A stretch of DNA of 64,000 bases from Micromonospora sp. FIMYZ51 (GTDB lineage: Bacteria; Actinomycetota; Actinomycetes; Mycobacteriales; Micromonosporaceae), in contig NZ_CP134706.1 in the NCBI RefSeq assembly GCF_038246755.1, forward strand, positions 5,270,001-5,334,000, read 5' to 3'. The notes under the pieces were generated by a model. The model had not been told where the DNA came from. It did no database searches and saw nothing but the letters and a program-made list of their open reading frames with translations. The translations under genes were made by a program, and so were the position numbers. Below are positions 53,597-60,710 of the stretch, piece after piece (position 1 is the stretch's first letter; each line of letters begins with the position of its first letter).

Positions 53597-55100
53597 GGCC
53601 CTGCTGGGCGTGCTCAAGCCAGATCCGCGCCGCCTGCACCCGCCGGTTGGTGGTCCCGCCGGGCGTCAGGTCGAGCTTGACGAAGATCGCGCGCAAGTGG
53701 GCGTCGACCGTACGCTCGGACACCACCAACTGCGCCGCGATCCCGGCATTGCTGGCCCCCTCGGCAAGCGCGGCGAGCACCTCACACTCACGCGCCGTCA
53801 ACCCCCCGACCGCCACCGCCCCAGCCGCCGACACCGCCCCGCCCGTACCCGCCGAACCGCCCGTACCTGCCGCACCGGCCGCCGACACCGCCCGGCCAGT
53901 GCCCGCCGCCTGGCCCCCGCCCGGGGCTCCAAGCGGGGACGTCGCATCTTCCGGCGCGGCATCCAGGGTCCCGCCCTTCGCCGCTACCCGTCCCGCCGCG
54001 ACCGCCGTTCCCGCTGGCGATGTCGCCGCCGGATCCACCGGCCCGAAGCGTGGCCAGGGCAGGACGGGCGTGAGCGTACGCGCCAGGCGGGCCGTGCCGA
54101 CCCAGGCCGAGCCACCGATGAGGACCGTCAACGCCGAGACGAGCAGGGTGACCGAGGTCGGACCGAGACTGGAAGCGGGAGCGGCCACGATCGTGCCGAT
54201 GCCAGTGATCAGCAGGCTCGCGGCGGCCAAGCCGGCGACCCGGACCACGACGGTGACCTGACGGGGCTCGGCGGCGCCCCGGGCAGCGGCGACCGCGCAG
54301 CCGACGGCGAACAGAGCAGCGCCCGACAGCGCCACCAGGAAGGCGACCGAACCCAGCGACGGTGACACGTCGCCGGGGCTGCGGACAACCGCCAGGAGCA
54401 GGCAGAAGGCGACGGTGAGCGGCGCCGCGGTGGTCGCCGCAGCGGCAATGCCGAGCCGCGCCCGGACGGCCTCGTGCGAGCCGAGGGCTGCCCGCCAGAG
54501 CGTCACCGGCAGCAGGAGCAGGGCAACCAGCCCCAGCAGGGTGGCGGCGGTGCCGACCGGTGCGAGCGCTGTCCGCCACGACTCCCCGGCGATCGTCGGA
54601 AGCCCCGCGAACGGTTCGCTCGCCGTGGTCAGCAGCGCGTTGACGAGCGTGACCGCGCCCAGCGTGAAACCCACGGCCCGGTGCGTCCAGGGGGTCGCGG
54701 AACCGGTGCGGACGGCGGCCGAGGCGGTGAGTTGCAGCAACGCGAGCGGCGGGATCCAGGCCGGGTTCCACGCCGCGACGGTCGGCCCGGCCCAGGAATG
54801 CCCGGCCGCGACCGTGGCCACCGCCAGGACGGTGAGCATGAGGTACGCGAGCAGCGACGCGGCCAGCCCAGCCGCCAGCCGGCCGGCGGCGCGGTGGCCC
54901 GACCGGGTCAGCCGGACAGCCGCGACGGTAGCGGCCGTGGCCGCCACGGCCAGAGCACCGGAGCCGACCGGATCGGTCGCGAAGCCGCCGTGGCCGGCTG
55001 CCCCCAGGGCGGCCAGCGCGACGACACCCGTACCGGCCGTGCTCGCGGCGACCACCGGCAGGACCTGCCGGACCGGTGCCGGTCGGACGAGAGCCGCCAT
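53592..55100 (-). CDS. Membrane-embedded LuxR-type transcriptional regulator
   Basis: 502 residues. Residues 10-340 form nine to eleven hydrophobic helices without a recognised sensor family. A low-complexity Gly/Ala/Ser linker follows (about 375-430, GTGRAVSAAGAAGTGG). The C-terminus is a LuxR helix-turn-helix (LTARECEVLAALAEGASNAGIA, then VSERTVDAHLRAIFVKLDL). It probably senses a membrane signal and binds DNA while anchored or after proteolysis. ATG 55100 lies 9 nt after TAGGGT, which overlaps the stop of the upstream acetyltransferase gene. Confidence 0.87.
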   Translation of the reverse strand: MAALVRPAPVRQVLPVVAASTAGTGVVALAALGAAGHGGFATDPVGSGALAVAATAATVAAVRLTRSGHRAAGRLAAGLAASLLAYLMLTVLAVATVAAGHSWAGPTVAAWNPAWIPPLALLQLTASAAVRTGSATPWTHRAVGFTLGAVTLVNALLTTASEPFAGLPTIAGESWRTALAPVGTAATLLGLVALLLLPVTLWRAALGSHEAVRARLGIAAAATTAAPLTVAFCLLLAVVRSPGDVSPSLGSVAFLVALSGAALFAVGCAVAAARGAAEPRQVTVVVRVAGLAAASLLITGIGTIVAAPASSLGPTSVTLLVSALTVLIGGSAWVGTARLARTLTPVLPWPRFGPVDPAATSPAGTAVAAGRVAAKGGTLDAAPEDATSPLGAPGGGQAAGTGRAVSAAGAAGTGGSAGTGGAVSAAGAVAVGGLTARECEVLAALAEGASNAGIAAQLVVSERTVDAHLRAIFVKLDLTPGGTTNRRVQAARIWLEHAQQGP

Positions 55101-55112
55101 GCCCGCCGTACC

Positions 55113-55676
55113 CTAGTTTTCGTCGCCAGCCCGGCGGGCCCGCCACTCGGGAGCCAGCAGCGACCAGACCTCAAGATCGCGCCGGCCGTCCGGCCCCGGG
55201 GACACCTCGCGCAGTACGCCGTCGCGGCGCATGCCGAGCCGACGGGCCACCGCGATGCTGCGTACGTTGCCGGCAAGCACTCGCCACTCGACCCGGTGCA
55301 GCCCGCGCTCGTCGATCACCCAGTCGATGAGTCGGCTGACCGCACGGGTCACCAGCCCGCGCCCCTCGGCGGCCGGCTCCAACCAGCAGCCCGCCTCGCA
55401 GACTCCGGTGTCGACGTCGAGCGACACGAGCAGCACCCCGCCGACAAGCGTGCCGTCGCACCAGATGCCCCAGATGCCGCCATCGTCGCGGGCCCACCGC
55501 TCGGCGTAGCGCTGCAACACGTGCCGCGCCCGGTCCAGGTCGGTGGCGATGAAGGCCGGCGCGACCCAGGGCGTCATGTTCTTGCGCGCCCGGTCCAGGT
55601 TGGCCAGGAACTCCTCGGCATGCCACGGATTGAGCGGACGCAGCTCGGCGTCGGCGGTCAACGGCACGGCAAACAT
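55113..55676 (-). CDS. RimJ/RimL-type GNAT acetyltransferase
   Basis: 187 residues, protein- or small-molecule N-acetyltransferase. AELRPLNPWHAEEFLANLDRAR at the start, GIWCDGTLVGGVLL, the acetyl-CoA loop AAEGRGLVTRAVSRLIDW and NVRSIAVARRLGMRRDGVLRE near the end are typical of the RimJ/RimL group. ATG 55676 with gggaggacgctg upstream; longer frames upstream were rejected. Confidence 0.92.
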   Translation of the reverse strand: MFAVPLTADAELRPLNPWHAEEFLANLDRARKNMTPWVAPAFIATDLDRARHVLQRYAERWARDDGGIWGIWCDGTLVGGVLLVSLDVDTGVCEAGCWLEPAAEGRGLVTRAVSRLIDWVIDERGLHRVEWRVLAGNVRSIAVARRLGMRRDGVLREVSPGPDGRRDLEVWSLLAPEWRARRAGDEN

Positions 55677-55707
55677 CAGCGTCCTCCCGAAAGGAGCCTG
55701 GGCAGGG

Positions 55708-56058
55708 TCAGACCGGGCGGCGGCCGGCGAAGCCGCAGTCGGCGCGGTGGTACCAGCGCACGTCGGTGTCCCCCTCCAGCCAGCACCAGAGCACCGGTCG
55801 GCCGGCACGCTCGCCGGGGAAGTCGAGCAGCACCGGGGCCACGCCCTTGACCTCGATGCCGTGCTGCCGCAACTCGTCGAGGATCGCGTGCAGCCGGGCT
55901 TCCAGCCCCTTGACCTCGGGCCGGCCACCGAGCGCGCTGAGGCCGTGGGTGGCCAGGTCGGTCTGCAACTCGGTCAGGTCGGCCCGGACCCGGATCAGCT
56001 CGTCGATGCGGGGGCGCAGGGTGGCCACCAGGTGCCGGGCCTGGGCGAGAGTGAACAC
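55708..56058 (-). CDS. DUF2203 family protein
   Basis: 116 residues. MFTLAQARHLVATLRPRIDELI, GLEARLHAILDELRQHGIEVKG and the C-terminal WCWLEGDTDVRWYHR are the DUF2203 hallmarks. N-terminal half helical, probably coiled-coil. Function unknown. A weak -10-like CATACT lies 6 nt before the GTG. Confidence 0.9.
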   Translation of the reverse strand: MFTLAQARHLVATLRPRIDELIRVRADLTELQTDLATHGLSALGGRPEVKGLEARLHAILDELRQHGIEVKGVAPVLLDFPGERAGRPVLWCWLEGDTDVRWYHRADCGFAGRRPV

Positions 56059-56085
56059 CGCGCCAGTATGGCACCGGAGGAGGAC

Positions 56086-56904
56086 TCACTCGGCCTGGGC
56101 GGCCAACTCCCGGGCCCGGTCGCGGGCAGCTTCCAGGGCGGCCAGCAGTGCTGCGCGTACGCCATGATTTTCCAGCTCGCGGATCGCGGAGATGGTGGTG
56201 CCGGCGGGCGAGGTGACCGCCTCGCGCAGCTTCACCGGATGCTCGCCGGAATCGCGCAGCATCACCGCCGAGCCGATCGCGGTCTGCACGATCAGGTCGT
56301 GCGCCACCTGACGAGGCAGGCCGAGCAGGATGCCCGCGTCGGTCATCGCCTCGACCAGGAGATAGAAGTAGGCCGGGCCGGAGCCGGAAAGCGCGGTCAC
56401 CGCGTCCTGCTGGCTCTCCGGCACCCGGATCGTCGCGCCCAGCGGCTTGAACAGCTCCTCGGCGAGCGCCAGGTGCTCGCCGGTGGCGTGCGCCCCGGCG
56501 GAGATTGCGGTCATCGCCTGGTCCACCAGGGCAGGCGTGTTGGTCATCACCCGCACCACCGGGGTGCCCTCGGGCAGCCGGCGGCTGAAGAAGGCGCTCG
56601 GCAGGCCGGCGCAGAGCGAGATCACCAGCTTGTCGGCGGGCACCTTGGGGCCGACCTCGTCCAGCAGCACCGCCGCGTCCTGCGGTTTGACCGCGACGGC
56701 CAGCACCTCGGCCTCGTCGACCGCGGCGAGATTGTCCACCACCCGTACGCCGTACCGGGTAGTCAGCTCCTCCGCGCGTGCCGGTCGGCGGGCGGTGGCC
56801 AGCAGCCGGTCCACCGGCCAGCCCGAGCGGAGCAGCCCGGAGAGCATCAGCTCACCGATCTTGCCCGCGCCGATCACCGCGACCGTGTGCTTGCCGCCCA
56901 CCAT
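56086..56904 (-). CDS. proC: Pyrroline-5-carboxylate reductase
   Basis: 272 residues, last step of proline synthesis. NAD(P)-binding AVIGAGKIGELMLSGLLRSG, VAVKPQDAAVLLDEV, VISLCAGLPSAFF, RVMTNTPALV and the C-terminal signature SGSGPAYFYLLVEAMTDAG followed by SPAGTTISAIRELE. ATG 56904; the frame extending to 57318 was rejected. Confidence 0.96.
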   Translation of the reverse strand: MVGGKHTVAVIGAGKIGELMLSGLLRSGWPVDRLLATARRPARAEELTTRYGVRVVDNLAAVDEAEVLAVAVKPQDAAVLLDEVGPKVPADKLVISLCAGLPSAFFSRRLPEGTPVVRVMTNTPALVDQAMTAISAGAHATGEHLALAEELFKPLGATIRVPESQQDAVTALSGSGPAYFYLLVEAMTDAGILLGLPRQVAHDLIVQTAIGSAVMLRDSGEHPVKLREAVTSPAGTTISAIRELENHGVRAALLAALEAARDRARELAAQAE

Positions 56905-56957
56905 GCCACCGACCCCTCTACTCGTTCCCGTCCCACCGCACGGCCCACCCGGGGTCC

Positions 56958-57004
56958 GGTCCGGGCATCGTCGGAACTCCGCTGGCGGCGACGATGCCCG
57001 GACC
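56958..57004 (-). terminator. 16-bp hairpin between pfkA and proC
   Basis: Perfect arms 56958-56973 and 56989-57004 (ggtccgggcatcgtcg and complement) with a 15-nt loop, 34 nt past the phosphofructokinase stop. No T-tract. Confidence 0.7.
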
Positions 57005-57038
57005 GACAGGACCCGGTCGGGCGGCGCGGGGCAGTGGC

Positions 57039-58067
57039 TCAGCTGCCGAAGAAGACCTCTGCCTCGGCGTAGCGCTCCAGCGGGACGGTCTTCAGCTCGC
57101 GGGTGGCGTCGGCGAGCGGAACGCGGACGATGTCCGTGCTCTGCATCGCAACCATCTTGCCCCAGTCGCCCTCGTGCGCCGCGTCGATCGCCTGCAGGCC
57201 GAGCCGGGTGGCGAGCACCCGGTCGAAGGCGGTCGGGGTGCCACCGCGCTGGATGTGCCCGAGCACGACCGTGCGAGCCTCCTTGCCGGTCTTGGCCTCC
57301 AACTGCTCGGCCAGCCACTGGCCGATGCCGCCGAGCCGGACGTGACCGAAGGCGTCCAGCTCCTGGTTCTGGAGGACCATCTGGCCCTCCAGCGGCTGAG
57401 CGCCCTCGGCGACCACGACGATCGGGGCGTACTGGTGCTGGAAGCGCTTCTCGACGTAGCCGGCGACCTGCTCGACGTCGAACTGCCGCTCCGGCAGCAG
57501 GATCACGTTCGCGCCACCGGCCAGGCCGGCGTGCAGGGCGATCCAGCCGGCGTGCCGACCCATCACCTCGACCACCAGGGTGCGGTGGTGGCTCTCGGCG
57601 GTGGTGTGCAGCCGGTCGATCGCCTCCATGGCGATGTTGACCGCGGTGTCGAAGCCGAAGGTGTAGTCGGTGGCGCCCAGGTCGTTGTCGATGGTCTTCG
57701 GCACGCCGATGACGTTGACGCCCAGCTCGTGCAGCTTGGTGGCGACGCCGAGGGTGTCCTCACCGCCGATCGCGATCAGGGCGTCGACACCCTGCGTGCC
57801 CAGGTTCTCCTTGATCCGCTCGACGCCATTCTCGATCTTGAAGGGGTTGGTCCGGGAAGAGCCGAGGATCGTGCCGCCGCGCGGCAGGATCCCGCGGACC
57901 TCCGCGATACCCAGTGGGCGGGAGAGTCCTTCCAGCGGCCCCTTCCAGCCGTCCCGGAACCCCACGAACTCATGGCCGTAGCTGGCGACGCCCTTGCGGA
58001 CCACCGCCCGGATGACCGCGTTGAGACCCGGGCAGTCGCCGCCGCCGGTGAGCACGCCGATACGCAT
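57039..58067 (-). CDS. pfkA: 6-phosphofructokinase, probably PPi-dependent
   Basis: 342 residues, glycolysis. MRIGVLTGGGDCPGLNAVI at the start, substrate region PKTIDNDLGATDYTFGFDTA, VVEVMGRHAGWIALHAGLA and GHIQRGGTPTAFDRVLATR. The nucleotide/PPi site reads IGGEDTLGVA with Asp where ATP-dependent enzymes have Gly (GGEGT), and Lys in PKTIDND. This Asp/Lys pair is the known mark of PPi-dependent enzymes such as that of Amycolatopsis methanolica. ATG 58067 with aggaggatgag upstream. Confidence 0.93.
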   Translation of the reverse strand: MRIGVLTGGGDCPGLNAVIRAVVRKGVASYGHEFVGFRDGWKGPLEGLSRPLGIAEVRGILPRGGTILGSSRTNPFKIENGVERIKENLGTQGVDALIAIGGEDTLGVATKLHELGVNVIGVPKTIDNDLGATDYTFGFDTAVNIAMEAIDRLHTTAESHHRTLVVEVMGRHAGWIALHAGLAGGANVILLPERQFDVEQVAGYVEKRFQHQYAPIVVVAEGAQPLEGQMVLQNQELDAFGHVRLGGIGQWLAEQLEAKTGKEARTVVLGHIQRGGTPTAFDRVLATRLGLQAIDAAHEGDWGKMVAMQSTDIVRVPLADATRELKTVPLERYAEAEVFFGS

Positions 58068-58276
58068 GATTCGCTCATCCTCCTGGGGAGCATCTGGTCA
58101 AGCCCGATCAAGCCCCAGGATATGTGTCAGGTCAGACCATCGGCGCCGTTGCCGGCCCGGGGCGGGCCGTCACTGCGACTGTAGTCGCCACCGGCCCCGG
58201 TCCGACACCGCGCCCCGCTACCCGCCAGTAGCCGAGCCGCGCCCGCCGCCGCCCGTCCGACGCGCTCGCTGCCGTT

Positions 58277-58330
58277 TGTTAAAAGGGGGCCCTTCCTATA
58301 CCGCAGGCGTTAACAAGGGGCCCTTCCTTT
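58277..58330. repeat. Dispersed paired AGGAAGGGCCCC element (copy 4, inverted)
   Basis: tgttaaaagggggcccttcc and gttaacaaggggcccttcct: the same paired element on the opposite strand, between the PPOX-family gene and pfkA. Confidence 0.9.
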
Positions 58331-58334
58331 CACT

Positions 58335-58745
58335 TCACCACGTCCAGTGGCGGGCGTCGGTGATGTGTACGGCGATCAGGGTCAGACCGGCCGCGTCCGG
58401 GCCGTCCGGGAACCAGGGGGCCAGCTCCGGCTGCCAGAGCTGCTCGGCCCGCTCCGGCTGGTAGCTGTCCCGCGCGGTGCCGGTGAGCGACATCCAGCGC
58501 CGCTGCACCGGTACGCCGAAGCTGATCTCGACCTCCGGGTTGACCCGCAGCTGCCGGACGGTGGACGAGCCCGCGTGGGCCAGGAACCACAGCTCGCCGT
58601 CGTACTCCGTCTGCGGCAGGAGCATCGGCCGGCCGGAGAGTCGGCCGTCGAGGGCGATGGTGGTGAGTGTGCAGACCCGGGCGGCCCGGATCAGTTCGGT
58701 GACCCGCTGCCGGCCCGCCGCGACGGTCATCGCCTCGTCATCCAT
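58335..58745 (-). CDS. Pyridoxamine 5'-phosphate oxidase-like flavin-binding protein
   Basis: About 136 residues, split-barrel fold of the general stress protein 26 group. TLTTIALDGRLSGRPMLLP, LWFLAHAGSSTVRQLRVNPEVEISF and WMSLTGTARDS are typical. Binds FMN or F420 by family; reaction unknown. Start ATG 58745 follows gagggag at some distance; ATG 58769 is an alternative. The stop codon abuts a copy of the dispersed paired element. Confidence 0.88.
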   Translation of the reverse strand: MDDEAMTVAAGRQRVTELIRAARVCTLTTIALDGRLSGRPMLLPQTEYDGELWFLAHAGSSTVRQLRVNPEVEISFGVPVQRRWMSLTGTARDSYQPERAEQLWQPELAPWFPDGPDAAGLTLIAVHITDARHWTW

Positions 58746-58812
58746 ACCGTCGGCACTCCCTCGCATCACCCCGTTTGGCCGAACCCGATGCCCTGGGTGG
58801 GACGAGCCAAAC

Positions 58813-59310
58813 CTACGAACCGGTCATCGCTCGCCAGCGGGCCAGGTTGTGCCGGGCGTCGACAAGTGCGTCGTGCCGGGCCGCGGCGGCGTTGGGCAGT
58901 CGCGGTCGGCCCCGGTCGTCCCAGAGCTGCCGCAGCTCCTTGGTGAACCGGGGGATCTCCCGGGGCAGGGTGGGCATCGAGCCCCAGAGCTGCGCCAGCG
59001 CCACGTGGTCGTACGCGGCGTACCAGGCCCACAGCTCCAGTTCCTCGCCGGGGCGTTCCCGGATCGGTTCGACCAGGAAGTCGTACAGCTCGTCGCGGAT
59101 GCGCTCCCGGGACCGCCAGGCGCGGTCGGCCGGCGAGGGTAGCTTGTCCAGCACGTTGCGGCGTACCCAGGGCACCGCCCGGGACGCGTCGAATTCGGTG
59201 GAGACCGCGTAGAACTCGCGGCCGTACTCGTCGACGACGCCGATCGACACCAGCTCGACGGTCCGGCCGTCCTCGATGAACTCGCAGTCGTAGAAGTAGC
59301 GGTAGGCCAT
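58813..59310 (-). CDS. RNase AS, 3'-to-5' exoribonuclease (Rv2179c-like)
   Basis: 165 residues, DEDD-family 3'-5' exoribonuclease. YFYDCEFIEDGRTVELVSIG carries the first Asp/Glu pair; AWYAAYDHVALAQLWG and ARHDALVDARHNLARW carry the remaining acids and the His. The mycobacterial homologue Rv2179c degrades adenylated RNA and lies next to aroG. ATG 59310 (MAYRYFYD) is chosen over the ORF start at 59397. Confidence 0.9.
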   Translation of the reverse strand: MAYRYFYDCEFIEDGRTVELVSIGVVDEYGREFYAVSTEFDASRAVPWVRRNVLDKLPSPADRAWRSRERIRDELYDFLVEPIRERPGEELELWAWYAAYDHVALAQLWGSMPTLPREIPRFTKELRQLWDDRGRPRLPNAAAARHDALVDARHNLARWRAMTGS

Positions 59311-59412
59311 CCCCGTCATCCTCGCCCACGCCCCGGCGGCCGGCACGACCGGGGCGCACCTCCCGGGAGCGCTCTCCGCACGTGCGGTGGAGGGCATCCG
59401 CAGCTAAAGCGG

Positions 59413-59506
59413 TCACGGAAGTGATTTGAGGGGTGTACAGCACGCGACCGGAGCGTCATGATCTGATGTGTACCGCTGCCGGACGCCGAACGGGTGTCAG
59501 ATCACC
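59413..59506. promoter_or_regulatory. Possible regulator sites before the Crp/Fnr gene
   Basis: The 261-nt gap 59311-59571 holds TCAC-GGAA-GTGA (59413-59424) and GGTG-TCAGAT-CACC (59493-59506). The second is half-like a GTGA-N6-TCAC Crp site. Either could serve autoregulation of the Crp/Fnr gene or control of the RNase AS gene. Weak evidence. Confidence 0.25.
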
Positions 59507-59571
59507 TCGTCAGGGGCCGCCAGGCTCACCCGGTGAGCGAATTGGGTCCTTGACCGGGGAGGGGTGGGGCC

Positions 59572-60264
59572 GTGGAGATGCGCCTGCCGGAGCCGGGCGA
59601 CGCGCTCACGGGTGTCGAGATGTTCGCCGGGCTGGAGCCCGAGGTCCGCCAGCGGGTGATCGCCGCAGCGGTGCCCCGGACGTACCGCAAGGGTCAGTTG
59701 CTCTTCGTGGAGAACGACCCGGGCGAGTCGCTCATCGTGCTGCGCCGTGGCGCGGTGGCCGTGTTCCGCACCGCGCCGACCGGCGAACGGGCGGTGCTGT
59801 CGGTGATCCGCCCGCCCGACGTGCTCGGTGAGGTCTCCCTGCTGGACGCCTCCACCCGCTCCGCCTCGGCCGAGGCGATCGAGGACTGCGCCGCCCTCGC
59901 CCTGTCCCGGGGCGCCTTCATGGAGCTGGTGCACTCGAACCCGCGCATCCTCGACGCGGTGATGCGCTCGCTCGGTGGGCTGATCCGCCGGCTGACCGAG
60001 CAGAACGCCGACCATGTCTTTCTCGACCTGCCCGGCCGGGTGGCCAAGACGCTGGTCCGGCTCGCCGGCGAGAGTCAGGCACCGATGATCACCATCGAGC
60101 TGAACCAGAGCCAGCTCGCGGAGATGGCCGGCGGTTCGCGGCAGAGCGTCAACCAGGCGATCGGATCCTTCGCCAACCGGGGTTGGCTGCGTACCGAGGG
60201 CCGCCGGATCGTGGTCACCGACGTGCCGGCGCTGCGTCGGCGCGCCGGCATGAACGACCGCTGA
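59572..60264 (+). CDS. Crp/Fnr-family transcriptional regulator
   Basis: 230 residues. Cyclic-nucleotide-binding beta-roll (about 15-130, GQLLFVENDPGESLIVLRRGAVAV split as LLFVENDPGESLIVLRRG; VLGEVSLLDASTRSASAEA in the phosphate-binding region), a dimer helix, and a C-terminal winged helix with LNQSQLAEMAGGSRQSVNQAI. The presence of GE and RSASA in the pocket suggests it may bind cAMP. GTG 59572 follows ggggaggggtggggcc. The cyclase-domain gene 450 bp downstream could supply the ligand. Confidence 0.94.
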   Translation: MEMRLPEPGDALTGVEMFAGLEPEVRQRVIAAAVPRTYRKGQLLFVENDPGESLIVLRRGAVAVFRTAPTGERAVLSVIRPPDVLGEVSLLDASTRSASAEAIEDCAALALSRGAFMELVHSNPRILDAVMRSLGGLIRRLTEQNADHVFLDLPGRVAKTLVRLAGESQAPMITIELNQSQLAEMAGGSRQSVNQAIGSFANRGWLRTEGRRIVVTDVPALRRRAGMNDR

Positions 60265-60269
60265 ACGAC

Positions 60270-60308
60270 CACGTGGGGCCGGGGCGCGTGCGCGCCCGGC
60301 CCCACGTG
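60270..60308. terminator. Hairpin between convergent crp and the small-protein gene
   Basis: Perfect 14-bp arms 60270-60283 and 60295-60308 (cacgtggggccggg / cccggccccacgtg), inner gcgcgtgcgcg. Serves either direction. Confidence 0.7.
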
Positions 60309-60319
60309 ATGCGCCTCGA

Positions 60320-60544
60320 TCAGGGCTGGACGCTGCCCGGACCGACCCACTCGGCGCCACCCGGCCCGACCCACTCGCTGCCGTCCTTGGTGCCACCGCC
60401 GTTGCCGGAGCCCGCCTGCTCGCTGACGATGCCCTCGGCCTGGAGAGCGGCGAGCGTCGCGGCGTCGACGTCGACGGAGTCACCAGCCAGGTGGGTCACT
60501 CCGTTGCCGTCGGTCCACTCCTTCTGAAGCATGACGTAGACCAT
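60320..60544 (-). CDS. Small protein of unknown function with EWVGPG repeats
   Basis: 74 residues. N-terminal half MLQKEWTDGNGVTHLAGDSV and VDAATLAALQAEGIV looks like a small beta-strand/helix domain seen in short actinobacterial proteins. The C-terminal half is a Gly-rich tail with EWVGPGGAEWVGPG. ATG 60544 has ggggacagtttt upstream. Convergent to the Crp/Fnr gene. No function can be assigned. Confidence 0.7.
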   Translation of the reverse strand: MVYVMLQKEWTDGNGVTHLAGDSVDVDAATLAALQAEGIVSEQAGSGNGGGTKDGSEWVGPGGAEWVGPGSVQP

Positions 60545-60710
60545 AAAACTGTCCCCCTGATCAGCAACTCGACGATCGGCTGCCTGAATCTAGCCGTTCC
60601 CGGGTGACCCATGGAGGCTGGTGCAGTGTCCACAAGCCAACAGCCCGGTACCCGACAGAGCGCTGGTCCGCGATACTCGACCGGGTGCCTGTTGGCGTAG
60701 GGGCCGGCCA

